Source: Acinetobacter oleivorans DR1 (GTDB lineage: Bacteria; Pseudomonadota; Gammaproteobacteria; Pseudomonadales; Moraxellaceae). From it: a stretch of DNA of 64,000 bases. Numbering within the stretch: position 1 is the first letter of the stretch; each line of letters begins with the position of its first letter. The notes under the pieces are model-generated. The model did no database searches and was not told where the DNA came from. It saw nothing but the letters and a program-made list of their open reading frames with translations. Made by a program: the position numbers and the translations under genes. Positions 18,286-26,825 of this stretch are shown piece after piece. Location: the NCBI RefSeq assembly GCF_000196795.1, contig NC_014259.1, positions 1,984,001-2,048,000 on the forward strand, read 5' to 3'.

Positions 18286-18930
18286 ATGAAACGTTGTTTG
18301 TTGGTTTTACTTCTTGGGCTTGGATTGGCGGCTTGTAATGACAATGATCATGATGACCAAGTCTCCACTGAAAAACCTGCACTAGCTCCGAGCTTAGATG
18401 TCGGTACTTATATTATTAGTACTGAAACTGATGAAGAGTTACCAATGGCGGGTAAATACTATTCTGGGGCAGATGGTTCTAAATTATTGGTTTTAGATGA
18501 TGACGAAAACCGTGCCAAAATTGTGATGAGCTATGACGCAAAAACCAAAGCTTGGCAGAGCAATCAGTCTAACCAAGCGATGACCGTTGAATTAGCACAT
18601 TATGAAAAAATTGATGATCAGAAAATTTCGATTAATCAATTGGTCGGTAGCTATGATTTATCTTTTCCGAATGGAACAACGGTAAATGCCGAGGTGAATG
18701 CACAAGGCAAAATTGTCTCGAAAGACCCAAATTGTGTGTTTACAGGTGTTATTACTGAAAGTGCATTAGCCAATACAGCAAACTATCAACTGACCGATAA
18801 CAAGTGTGATGCGCTAAAAAATAACTCGAAAGGTTATGTTGTGGTAGATGAAGACTTAGAACCTATGAGTTTTAGACTCGTATCTGACACAGTTGCATCA
18901 AAAGATATTTGGGCATTTGCACAATCTTAA
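18286..18930 (+). CDS. Lipoprotein of unknown function
   Basis: It begins MKRCLLVLLLGLGLAACNDN with a lipobox LAAC, after an excellent ribosome site (AAGGAGAAAGACC). The ~195-residue mature part is acidic with short beta-rich segments and two Cys that could pair (PNCVFTG and DNKCDAL). I recognise no family. Being only 11 bp behind the SurE-like gene, it may assist or localise that enzyme, which is an inference from the operon. Confidence 0.72.
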   Translation: MKRCLLVLLLGLGLAACNDNDHDDQVSTEKPALAPSLDVGTYIISTETDEELPMAGKYYSGADGSKLLVLDDDENRAKIVMSYDAKTKAWQSNQSNQAMTVELAHYEKIDDQKISINQLVGSYDLSFPNGTTVNAEVNAQGKIVSKDPNCVFTGVITESALANTANYQLTDNKCDALKNNSKGYVVVDEDLEPMSFRLVSDTVASKDIWAFAQS

Positions 18931-18933
18931 AAA

Positions 18934-18966
18934 TAAAAAGGCAACGGATTCATTTCGTTGTCTTTT
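18934..18966. terminator. Bidirectional terminator hairpin
   Basis: GGCAACG (18940-18946) pairs with CGTTGTC (18956-18962), followed by TTTT on the + strand and preceded by an A-rich run. It lies between convergent genes. Confidence 0.65.
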
Positions 18967-19406
18967 CATTCCAAACTATCTTGCGCCGTTGAAACAATTA
19001 ACATGGTTTGAAGGTAATAATCTACACGTGAGTGATTATTGTCCTTATGCGAGTTATGCGCATTAAAGGCTGCATCGTGAAGTTTCACAACTCGAGCGAT
19101 CGGATTCGAACTACAACGAATTAAATATTCTTCGCGTGTTTCAGTTTCCCGTTTAGTTAATGCATCAACGGCATCACGGACTTCTTTTCCAAATAAACTT
19201 TCGATTTTGTCTAGGGTAAGGGGTGTGTCTTCAACGCTATCGTGTAGAAGGGCTGTAATAATATAGACTTCTGAAAATCGATGCTCAATTAATGAATTGA
19301 CCACACCTTTAATATGGTAACCAAAGTAATCATGAGGACCATACTTTTGACCTTGATGCGATTCTTTTGATAATTTCTCTGCTAATTCAACTTTATTTTG
19401 AGTCAT
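18966..19406 (-). CDS. HD-domain hydrolase, MESH1/SpoT-hydrolase-like
   Basis: A 146-residue stand-alone HD protein: AEKLSKESHQGQKYG at the start supplies the first His, and ITALLHDSVEDTPLTLDKIESLFG carries the HD plus ED motif of the ppGpp hydrolase (SpoT N-terminal/MESH1) family. The later LHDAAFNAH lies where the family has the KLxDRxxN segment, but it is altered. Small alarmone hydrolases have this size. Whether it cleaves (p)ppGpp or another nucleotide cannot be settled here, and the altered last motif is a caution. No operon partner. Confidence 0.72.
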   Translation of the reverse strand: MTQNKVELAEKLSKESHQGQKYGPHDYFGYHIKGVVNSLIEHRFSEVYIITALLHDSVEDTPLTLDKIESLFGKEVRDAVDALTKRETETREEYLIRCSSNPIARVVKLHDAAFNAHNSHKDNNHSRVDYYLQTMLIVSTAQDSLE

Positions 19407-19504
19407 TTTTTGCTCTTATCACTTTAAGTATATGACACGGCCTAATTGGGGAGATTAGTCGCTTAAATACAAGTTTATACTGAATACTCAAATGAGGCAT
19501 ATAT

Positions 19505-19537
19505 AAAAAGCAGCCTCGAAATAAGACTGCTCATTTT
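19505..19537 (-). terminator. Probable terminator of the 19574-20050 gene
   Basis: Read on the minus strand, AGCAG and CTGCT enclose a ~13-base loop and are followed by TTTTTAT. Confidence 0.55.
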
Positions 19538-19573
19538 TAAGTGAACGATGATTCGGCGTATTCTTCATAAGCT

Positions 19574-20050
19574 TTAAATATTTGATAAAGTGAATGAGCT
19601 ATTACCGCCTGTTAAAGCTACGTTCGTACCATTGATTAATAGAACAGGTTTATTTCCACCAATATTGGTTACGGCTAAGCTACCAAACCACCAATTGTTA
19701 TGTCCAACATAGTGACCTTGAGCGAGATATACAGGAATGGAAGCCGACGAAGTTTGCAAATTAACGCCAAAGTAAAAGTTAAGCTTACTAGGGGTGTCGC
19801 CACTACTTTGACTATCAGCAAACATGTGACTACCTTTTTGTAATAGTTCAACATAACTATTAGCAACCTGCGAAGAGCCGCTACGGTCACAGTCTAAAGT
19901 GATAGTCCAAACATTTCCTTTTTTAGTAATGGAGGGCGGCGGTTCACAGGTTTCGCCATCTGTATATACAACAGAATTATCAATATATGTGATATTGGTT
20001 AATAGCCCAGTATCATCAGTAATAACAACAGTGTTGGATGAAGTTGACAT
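19574..20050 (-). CDS. Orphan hypothetical protein, beta-rich, no signal peptide
   Basis: 158 residues with a clear ribosome site (AGAGGA, 7 bases before ATG) and its own terminator, so it looks real. Composition is rich in Ser, Thr, Asn and Val with alternating polar and hydrophobic stretches (YIDNSVVYTDGETCEPPPS, IPVYLAQGHYVGHNNWWFG, KPVLLINGTNVALTGG), suggesting a beta-sandwich like those of lectins or pore-forming toxins. There is no signal peptide or membrane segment. I recognise no family. It stands alone at the edge of a very AT-rich tract, which fits recent acquisition. Confidence 0.62.
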   Translation of the reverse strand: MSTSSNTVVITDDTGLLTNITYIDNSVVYTDGETCEPPPSITKKGNVWTITLDCDRSGSSQVANSYVELLQKGSHMFADSQSSGDTPSKLNFYFGVNLQTSSASIPVYLAQGHYVGHNNWWFGSLAVTNIGGNKPVLLINGTNVALTGGNSSFTLSNI

Positions 20051-20842
20051 GATTAAATCCTCTTAAATTATGTTTTATCCAATCGCTTTATTTTATTGTT
20101 TATAAAAGTAATCGCGCTGGATGCTTTGTCTGGTATTTTAAATACCATTGGTTATAAAGCGTTTAAAGTGTGATTTATTTATATGCCTTGGATTTATATT
20201 TTATCTTTATTAAAATACCATTTGAGTTGATTTGTTAATATTATATTTATTAAAAAATAAACCGTTTTTGATACAAATTATATTTTACTGGTATTTTTTC
20301 ACTATGTTGTTTTTAGGTGTGGAAAGAGTTTTATTTTTTAAGAAGAAAGATAATTTTTAATTAAAATATGACCAATATTGATAATTAAAGCACTAAATGG
20401 AAATAACTTTGTTATTTAATTATTATTTTAAGTGTTTGATATTATTAATATTTGTTTTATATTTTAGTCTGATTAAATTTATGGTGTTATTATTAAGTTA
20501 TATTAATATTTTAATTTAAAAGTTATTTTCATAGGTTTTAATTTGGTGGTGTGGTAATAAATATTAATCATTAAAAATAATAGATATTTTACATGAAATA
20601 ATTGTCCTTATAGAAATATTTATAAATATTAGTACTGTGATAATAAAATCTTTTAATTTTGTAAAATATGTCATTAATAGGTCGGAGGTGGTTATTAATT
20701 GATTAAATAATCTAGAAAATTTTTTATTTGTTGATATAGACTCATAAAAGAAAATAGGTGCTCAACATTTAAGCCAAGCTAGACGTTCAGTTTTAATGAT
20801 TTTGAACTTTAACTTAATGATATAAAAGTGGATGGTAAATAT
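20051..20842. other. Very AT-rich intergenic tract
   Basis: Almost 800 bp of A/T runs with no open frame of note. The first part must hold the promoter of the minus-strand gene ending at 20050. I see no repeats, integrase sites or genes in the rest. Such a tract is a typical H-NS-type silencing target and a sign of foreign DNA. Confidence 0.5.
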
Positions 20843-21163
20843 TACTTAAGAATTTTCTTAATTATGTAATTAAATGAAAAATAATAACTATTTAAATAAT
20901 TTCTAGCCAATTTCACATTGACACCTCAAATATTGAAGATTACCATTTACGGGCTGGCCTACATTGCCAGGCAGTTTTGACAGACTGCAATACGACCGCA
21001 TCAGGATTATTTCTTCTGAGGAATAGTCTTATGTGTAAGCTCCTCGTTCCCTCCCGTAGCGGTAGGACGGGAGAGGGACACCCTCGGGTGTGCTGGCGTC
21101 GTACCAGTCTGTCAACCCTCTTCCGTTCTGCCACCATAATTCTAATGTCTTGGCAGAACTCCC
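20843..21163 (+). ncRNA. Structured RNA element, copy 1 (upstream of a TetR gene)
   Basis: This ~320-bp element recurs at 46166-46493. It folds into conserved hairpins: CTGGC/GCCAG near 20954-20970; a GC-rich stem CCCTCCCGT/ACGGGAGAGGG around 21050-21078; a 3' stem TTCTGCCA (21126-21133) / TGGCAGAA (21151-21158); and a long-range stem 20977-20996 with 21098-21115. The other copy has a different sequence in the long-range stem yet still pairs, so the pairing itself is conserved. Overlapping open frames are by-products. The architecture recalls the C4 antisense RNAs of P1-like phages, which also precede the genes they control; that assignment is a hypothesis. The transcribed strand is assumed from the downstream gene. 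Confidence 0.65.
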
Positions 21164-21229
21164 AATAAAAAGGCAGCGGTTTTTATATCTCATTTATATA
21201 CAACAATAATTTTTGATAACGGTAAAAAT

Positions 21230-21784
21230 ATGCCACATATAGATCTTCCTTTTCGTGCTTTAAGCGTACTTCATTCATCAAGATATTTATTTAACAAATA
21301 TGGTTTTCACAATGTCGGTGTAGACCGAATTATTGAGGCGGCAAACATCCCTAAAGCTACCTTTTATAACTACTTCCACTCAAAAGAACGCCTCATTGAA
21401 ATGAGTCTAAGCTTTCAAAAAGACGGCCTTAAATATGAAGTCCTATCGATTATCAATGTTCAAAAAGAATTAACACTCATTGAAAAACTCCGCAAAATTT
21501 ATTACTTACACGCCGACTTAGATGGACTTTACCATTTGCCGTTTAAAGCGATTTTTGAAATTGCTAAAAAACATCCAAAAGCTTATCAGACCGTAGTTGA
21601 TTATCGAAATTGGCTGATTAATGAAATTTATAATTTGCTATTAACGACCAATTCAAATGCTTCAAAGCAAGATGCACATATGTTTTTGTTTGTGATTGAT
21701 GGGGCAATGGTTCAGCTTTTAGATCCGAACAAACCAGATGAACGGAAGAGATTGCTTGAGTATTTTTTATTGGGATTTGGGTGA
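21230..21784 (+). CDS. TetR-family regulator, copy 1 of a paralogous pair
   Basis: 184 residues. The N-terminal helix-turn-helix is clear: YLFNKYGFHNVGVDRIIEAANIPKATFYNYFHSKERLIEMSL. The C-terminal ligand domain is unassigned. Its closest relative in the window is the protein at 46749-47291, which shares KATFYNYF/KTTFYNYF, SKERLIEM, EVLSI and the LYHLxxKAIFEI segment. Both genes follow the same structured RNA element and share the leader TAACGGTAAAA just before ATG. No obvious Shine-Dalgarno sequence is present, so translation may depend on the leader or the RNA. Targets unknown. Confidence 0.85.
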   Translation: MPHIDLPFRALSVLHSSRYLFNKYGFHNVGVDRIIEAANIPKATFYNYFHSKERLIEMSLSFQKDGLKYEVLSIINVQKELTLIEKLRKIYYLHADLDGLYHLPFKAIFEIAKKHPKAYQTVVDYRNWLINEIYNLLLTTNSNASKQDAHMFLFVIDGAMVQLLDPNKPDERKRLLEYFLLGFG

Positions 21785-21879
21785 GGTGCAAATAATTTCT
21801 GCTTGCAAAAAAGAAAATCTTTGCTGAAGATATTACTACTGAATTGAATGTAAGCAAAAATTAGTTTTGGAGATTAGTT

Positions 21880-22410
21880 ATGATTAAAGCTTTTAGATTA
21901 ATAAAAATTAAAAACCTTCCTATTTTTGCCTTAAGTTCATTTTTAACAATGTATCTTTTGCCTAAAATATTCTCTGTAATATTTTATAATAAAAATTATA
22001 CTGGATACATGCATTATATTAATGATTTAACTATCCTTTTAAAGTTTTTATTTGCAACGATAGCATTTAAATTGTGTGCAATTTCGTTGGGAAGTTTTTT
22101 AGTGAGTAGAAAATTTTCCAGTGGGGAAAAGGTCTTAATAATAATTGCTCTACCATTAGTCAACTTCTTTTCACTTAGTGCATCGAGTGCTTTAAAAGGT
22201 ACAGATATAGTAAAATTTTCAGAAGGAATATCTTATATTGATTTAGGTTTATTTTTTATTATTTATTATATTTTAATCTATATAATTCTACATTTAGATT
22301 ATAAGACAAATAGTTTGGATAAAGAGCCCTTACTAATTATGCTCTTTTCTAAAATAAAAAAAATACATATAGATTTCAAAAATTACTTTTGGTTAAAGAA
22401 AACACCTTAA
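21880..22410 (+). CDS. Integral membrane protein of unknown function
   Basis: 176 residues with about four hydrophobic spans (for example LPIFALSSFLTMYLLPKIF, LTILLKFLFATIAFKLCA, LGLFFIIYYILIYIIL) and a Lys-rich C-terminal tail. A ribosome site (TTTGGAGATTAGTT) precedes the ATG. No family recognised. Base composition is very AT-rich, like the surrounding accessory genes, and no operon partner is apparent. Confidence 0.62.
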   Translation: MIKAFRLIKIKNLPIFALSSFLTMYLLPKIFSVIFYNKNYTGYMHYINDLTILLKFLFATIAFKLCAISLGSFLVSRKFSSGEKVLIIIALPLVNFFSLSASSALKGTDIVKFSEGISYIDLGLFFIIYYILIYIILHLDYKTNSLDKEPLLIMLFSKIKKIHIDFKNYFWLKKTP

Positions 22411-22612
22411 AATACTTTCTTATTTAAAGATTTTTATAAAAAATATTTTAACACGTTTTCATTCCAGCAATAAATTTTGGTTGACAGTTCTATCAACTAG
22501 CAACCTTTTTTCATAGGATAAAGCCAGTACTACTTTGATTAACTCAAGCCAAGAACAATTTTTTTATTGTTGGGTCGTTAAATGAGTCTCATTATGATTT
22601 CAAAAATAAAAT

Positions 22613-23433
22613 TTAATTCTTGAAGTTAATTATTCTTATTAGTTCACTTTCCATAGAATCAATTTTGTTTAAAGTATCATTAATCATAGTTAATATGCTT
22701 TCATATACAACATCTTTAGTTATATTGTTTTCATTGTCATACTCATAAAAGCCAGTTTCAGAATTTAAAGAATTTAAAATTTTACTTTTCAAATAAAAAT
22801 CTTCTTTTAAACCAAAGTAAGTATATGATCTGTTAATTCTATTGTAGTTGTAATCAAGTTTTTTTAAATCAATATTATCTAAAATAATCTGTTGATATTT
22901 ATTATAATCAAACATAATTATTGAATATGGAATGGATATGTGAATAAAGTGCTTGGAAATATTCGAGTATAGTTTAAATGGGGTTTCATCTATTTCTTTG
23001 TTATTAAATTTTAGAGAAATTGCATGATGTCTATTTTTAAAAAAAATTCATGTAATTTTTCATCATCTTCAAATTTATATACCTTTAATTCATCTTTTAA
23101 AACAACAAAATCTCCAATACTTTTGATAGAGTTTATAGTGTCAATTTTTCTGGATAGATTATATCTAAGAGCACTTATATGTTCTAATATCATATTGCAA
23201 CTTTCTTTATTTGAATCATATTTAGCCTGATCTTTCCAATCTGTAAATAAATAGGCTGCAACAAATGCAGCAAAGAAAGCCCCAACAGCACTCAAAAAAG
23301 TCCCAAATGCAGAAATAGATTCAGGGCTCGCTTTATAAATATTTGTCATAGTACAGTAAGTTAATAAAGTGATCGCATAAGCGACAATAGCCCATAATAA
23401 AATCGCTAAGAATATATCTTTTTTAATTTTCAT
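22613..23433 (-). pseudogene. Membrane protein gene split by a homopolymer frameshift
   Basis: Two minus-strand frames (23433-23011 and 22915-22613) join into one. The second frame stays open upstream of its ATG, back through codons for KNRHHAISLKFNNKEI, to an 8-base A run on the + strand at 23039-23046. Adding one base to that run fuses the frames into a ~273-residue protein. The N-terminus has two membrane spans (LAILLWAIVAYAITLLTY, GTFLSAVGAFFAAFVAAYLF), then a charged cytoplasmic domain. This layout recalls small membrane-anchored phage-defence (Abi-type) proteins; that is a guess. It may be a pseudogene, a phase-variable gene or a read error. Confidence 0.68.
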
Positions 23434-23479
23434 AACTTACCAACCTTTCTTAAAACTGGAATTATTAACTATTTTCAAA

Positions 23480-23785
23480 TTATTCTTCATTTATACATTT
23501 GAATCTGATTTCTGTTTTAGGAAAGTTACCAAAAATATAAGGTGGTTTTGTATCAATGGTTTCTAAGACACTAACAGATTTATTTGTTTTTTGGCATTCT
23601 TGATATGCTTCTTTCATTGCATCTGCTTTAAGTGTTCCCATCCCACTAAAACCAGTAGCAGCTTGACGTGACACCATATAAGTATTATTGCCCATAGGAA
23701 CAATACCTGAATTTGCAGCACATCCTACAATTAGAAAACTACAAACTGTAATCGAGATTTTTTTATTAAAAGTAGTAGTAAACAT
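23480..23785 (-). CDS. Small lipoprotein
   Basis: The ATG at 23785 is preferred to the TTG at 23800, with GGA in the leader. The product begins MFTTTFNKKISITVCSFLIVGCAANS with lipobox IVGC. The mature ~78 residues (NNTYMVSRQAATGFSGMGTLKADAMKEAYQ) match a common type of small proteobacterial lipoprotein that reads as YMxxxxxxG...G.LKAxxxxEA..fC. Function unknown. It lies upstream, in the minus direction, of the frameshifted membrane gene. Confidence 0.68.
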   Translation of the reverse strand: MFTTTFNKKISITVCSFLIVGCAANSGIVPMGNNTYMVSRQAATGFSGMGTLKADAMKEAYQECQKTNKSVSVLETIDTKPPYIFGNFPKTEIRFKCINEE

Positions 23786-23911
23786 AAAAATTTGATCCAA
23801 TAAATAAGTTTTAAAGTAAATATTTCTTAAGATTACTACCTATTTTTCTGTGTGACAATAAGTAACCAATTTGTTAGATTATGTGAACTTTATAAAAATC
23901 GTTGAAAACTC

Positions 23912-24355
23912 ATGAAGAACATATTAATTGCTAGTTTAATCGGATTGGCTATAGGCGGGTGTACATCAATTCAAATTAATAATGCTACTGGATTTAATCC
24001 AGAGTCTATTCAACAAGTTTGTATTGTTGATAATCCGAAAGTTGTCATTAAGGATTTTAATCAAATCATCGAGCGAAGTTTTAAACGCTATAATATTGTT
24101 GCGAAAACCTATAAGGATACCGATAACTTAAGTCTTTGTCAGACGACTTTGAACTATACAGCTACTCGCTCTTGGGATATGGCTCCATATATGGTTGCCG
24201 CTCAGTTCAATCTTTTGCAAAGCGGTAGACAAGTTTCTGAAGCTTCTTTTAGATTACGTGGAAATGGCGGGTTAGCCCCAAATAAATGGCGTAGTACTGA
24301 AACGAAGATTAATGAGTTGGTTGATCAGTTGTTAAATAAAGTACCATCGAAGTGA
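23912..24355 (+). CDS. Lipoprotein (Sbal_3080-like)
   Basis: It begins MKNILIASLIGLAIGGCTSIQ with lipobox IGGC. The mature ~130 residues contain VCIVDNPKVVIKDFNQIIERSFKRYNI and a beta-rich half ending RSTETKINELVDQLLNKV. The pattern agrees with what I remember of the Sbal_3080 lipoprotein family, of unknown function. It is followed after 10 bp by a secreted protein gene, so the two probably form an operon ending at the terminator near 24900. Confidence 0.7.
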   Translation: MKNILIASLIGLAIGGCTSIQINNATGFNPESIQQVCIVDNPKVVIKDFNQIIERSFKRYNIVAKTYKDTDNLSLCQTTLNYTATRSWDMAPYMVAAQFNLLQSGRQVSEASFRLRGNGGLAPNKWRSTETKINELVDQLLNKVPSK

Positions 24356-24365
24356 GTTACTTAAG

Positions 24366-24854
24366 ATGAAAAAGATTGTTTTTACCTTTATTCTAAGCGT
24401 GATGTTCTCAACTTCTACCTTTTGTCAAATTATTTGGCAAAAAGCTGAGAAAGGAATGACTGTTGCTCAAGTCAAGAAAAACTTTCCTAAAGCTCAGAGT
24501 GTTCAGCCCACTGATGGAACAACATTAGGGGATGGGGCACTAAGATTATTAGAGTTGTCAGACTATGATATTAATAATTTCAAATTTGATGCATTTTTCT
24601 ATTTTAAAGATGCAAAACTGATACAAGTTACTTTAAAAGCAAAGGATTCAGAAAATCAGGCACTTGTTTATAAAAAAATGGTTGAGACATTTCGCATGAA
24701 ATATGGTGAAGAAACATCTACTAATAATATGAGCATCGGGCAAGAAAAATTATGGATGACCAAAGATAGAACTCAAATCACCGTTTCTTTGATGGGTGGT
24801 GATATGAATATCTATTATTCGGCTCGAATTGAAAACGAGCTAAATAAAATATAA
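24366..24854 (+). CDS. Secreted hypothetical protein
   Basis: 162 residues with a signal peptide (MKKIVFTFILSVMFSTSTFCQ; cleavage near there, or a weak lipobox at STFC). The mature part starts WQKAEKGMTVAQVKKNFPKAQ, a small helical module seen in SmpA/OmlA-like and DUF-type envelope proteins, and continues with a beta-sheet half. Second gene of a pair with the preceding lipoprotein. Function unknown. Confidence 0.62.
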   Translation: MKKIVFTFILSVMFSTSTFCQIIWQKAEKGMTVAQVKKNFPKAQSVQPTDGTTLGDGALRLLELSDYDINNFKFDAFFYFKDAKLIQVTLKAKDSENQALVYKKMVETFRMKYGEETSTNNMSIGQEKLWMTKDRTQITVSLMGGDMNIYYSARIENELNKI

Positions 24855-24884
24855 GTAATAAACCTACTCAATTGATTTAGACAT

Positions 24885-24911
24885 AAAAAAGCACTCAATG
24901 GTGCTTTTTTT
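24885..24911 (+). terminator. Rho-independent terminator
   Basis: AAAAAGCAC / GTGCTTTTTTT around a TCAATG loop, after the two-gene lipoprotein operon. Confidence 0.82.
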
Positions 24912-25096
24912 ATCATTCGAATAAAACAATATTACTTTTATTCCAATATTTTAGAATATCTGCTGCATATACAACTACCGTGAAATATAGAACATGGCTC
25001 ATAAACTCGGATGAAGTTGATGAAGATGGTTTTGGGGGCATTCTTTAATGGGATGGGGGAGGTGAAAAGTAAATGTCTCTATTTAGTAAAAATTTA

Positions 25097-25122
25097 AAAA
25101 AGCCCTGAATATTCGGGCTTTT
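25097..25122. terminator. Bidirectional terminator
   Basis: AAAAGCCC / GGGCTTTT with a 9-base loop. It lies 10 bp beyond the stop of the minus-strand lipoprotein gene. Between it and 24911 I find no gene. Confidence 0.75.
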
Positions 25123-25132
25123 CATTTAAGTT

Positions 25133-25834
25133 TTACTTTAATGATTCTGGTACATAATTTGGCGAATCAGTACCATAAAATGACTCAATATCTTCATCAT
25201 ACAAAGACTTATATCTATCTTTTGATGCGACATCCTTAGTTTCATCAATAAATTTCTGTATTTTAGCTTTATAGTCAGTGTGACCAGCTTTATACATTTC
25301 AGTTAAATATACAAATTCGGCATCTCTGTACTGGGGATCATTTTTGCTAGATGATTTACTCAATTCGGTTTGTATGAGTTGGGCTGAAGCTTCGTGACAC
25401 TGTTGAATTTTTACTTTGGCCTCATTTAATTTTTCAAGCAATGTACATCTAAACATTACCCGTTGAGGCAATGGTTTTTCTTTGATCTGTTGCTCATTTA
25501 ACTCATAAGCCTCTTTGTACATACCAGACAGCATATAAATATTCATTAATGCCATTTCTCTTTGTTTCTTGGCAGTAACTTTCTTTATTTCAGGAATTAA
25601 AGGCTCTAAAGTTTGTTTTATTTTTTCATCTTCACCAGAGGTCACAACTTCGTTTGTGATAGAGTCATATCTATCTAAAATCGCTTTATCACTTGCTGAT
25701 ATTTCAGTTTTTACGTTTTGAGAGCTATTTTTCGCAGTAGTATCTACCTGCTTTTGTTCATTTGATGCCTTGCTACAAGCAGTAACTCCAAATACAGAAA
25801 TAAGAACAATAGTACTGATTAATTTTCTATTCAT
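25133..25834 (-). CDS. Lipoprotein coupled to the PAAR gene; possible immunity protein
   Basis: It begins MNRKLISTIVLISVFGVTACSKAS with lipobox VTAC, then a low-complexity linker and an all-helical domain (~residues 55-215) with repeated helical pairs such as IYMLSGMYKEAYELNEQQIKEKPL and DAEFVYLTEMYKAGH that read like TPR or Sel1-type repeats. Its ATG overlaps the stop of the PAAR gene by 4 bp. Periplasm-facing lipoproteins coupled to secreted effector genes are often immunity proteins; here that is an inference. Own terminator downstream. Confidence 0.68.
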   Translation of the reverse strand: MNRKLISTIVLISVFGVTACSKASNEQKQVDTTAKNSSQNVKTEISASDKAILDRYDSITNEVVTSGEDEKIKQTLEPLIPEIKKVTAKKQREMALMNIYMLSGMYKEAYELNEQQIKEKPLPQRVMFRCTLLEKLNEAKVKIQQCHEASAQLIQTELSKSSSKNDPQYRDAEFVYLTEMYKAGHTDYKAKIQKFIDETKDVASKDRYKSLYDEDIESFYGTDSPNYVPESLK

Positions 25835-26670
25835 GATTTACGTCTTGATGCTGAATTTAAGGTAAAAGAAAATTTAGTATGAGGTGGGTTTGGTCGAACA
25901 GTACCGCCATCAAATTTTGCCGTGTAACCCATAGTTAAAGTTGCTTCTATGGTTGATAAATCAGGTTTAGGTAGAGTTACCTTACACTGACCTACAGGCT
26001 CTTTAGAGTTTTCAGTTGACCAAACGCCTTTTCCCTTTTCCAAACGTGTTTTTCCTAAACTCTGATTGTTATGCACAATATCGAGTGTTGCGTATGGAAA
26101 AATTGTAGCATCACCGCTTAATGTTGGAGGAAGCATAGAGACTGTCACAAAAAGTTCTTGCCCTTTTAGAATGTAAGTGACTACGAAGGTACATACACCT
26201 GATATAGCTTGGCTAATTGCCCCCAAAAGATTTTTCTTATCTTCATCATAGGGCAAAATGCCATTTGTAAATTTCACATATTTCGTTGTGTTTTGTTCTA
26301 TGTAGTAGTTCTCATATTCATCTTTAACAAAACTATCTGTGGCTGGTTGTTTCTGTGAAATTGGAGCTGATGAGGATTTTGCAGCCGATGATGTAGCGCC
26401 ACCACCATTATCTTGAACAACTAAGTTTTGTTGAGGCAGTAATTTGCAACCACAAGAGAGTGAATCATTTACACGAGCAGCAGCTTTCCCAAAGATTTGC
26501 ATGCACGGATCACCAGATACAATAGTTGCAACGACTTTATGAGTTGGGCATGTAGCTTTGTCACCAACACAGGCAACGGAAATTCCGTCAATCAGGAACA
26601 TACTATTCCCAGAAATTACTTGGCCACCACCAGAGGTCGGGCAGCCTATAGTTATATATGGCGTAGCCAA
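25831..26670 (-). CDS. PAAR-domain protein (type VI secretion spike tip) with C-terminal extension
   Basis: The N-terminal ~90 residues are a PAAR domain: PYITIGCPTSGGGQVISGNS, VACVGDKATCPTHK, VSGDPCMQIFGKAAARVNDSLSCGCKLLP. Such proteins cap the VgrG spike of type VI secretion and deliver cargo. After a Ser/Gln-rich linker (~95-120) a ~160-residue domain follows, with beta strands and no toxin motif I can name. No secretion genes or vgrG lie in the window, so this is an orphan cargo locus if functional. It is translationally coupled to the downstream lipoprotein gene. Confidence 0.82.
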   Translation of the reverse strand: MATPYITIGCPTSGGGQVISGNSMFLIDGISVACVGDKATCPTHKVVATIVSGDPCMQIFGKAAARVNDSLSCGCKLLPQQNLVVQDNGGGATSSAAKSSSAPISQKQPATDSFVKDEYENYYIEQNTTKYVKFTNGILPYDEDKKNLLGAISQAISGVCTFVVTYILKGQELFVTVSMLPPTLSGDATIFPYATLDIVHNNQSLGKTRLEKGKGVWSTENSKEPVGQCKVTLPKPDLSTIEATLTMGYTAKFDGGTVRPNPPHTKFSFTLNSASRRKS

Positions 26671-26825
26671 TTTTATTCCTACTTATTTTCATAAAAACGA
26701 GGATAATAACAAAGCTAAAATAGACAAGTCTGTTTAGTTTTTATTTATATATTAGAGATTTAGTATTAAGATACTGATATATTTTTTAGATTGTAAATTT
26801 AAACTATTCATTTAAAGAGAAAAAT

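Noticed and set aside
20940..21168. Open frames on both strands within RNA copy 1 (20940-21137 minus, 20977-21168 plus)
   Set aside because: They follow the GC-rich stems of the repeat, lack ribosome sites, and change sequence between copies as RNA pairing would, not as protein would.
21190..21230. Antisense pairing between the TetR leader (TAACGG) and the RNA element's CCGTT
   Set aside because: Only five bases match, too few to claim a specific interaction.
24912..25083. Possible gene remnant between the terminators at 24.9 and 25.1 kb
   Set aside because: Short frames exist, but none has a start signal or recognisable sequence.
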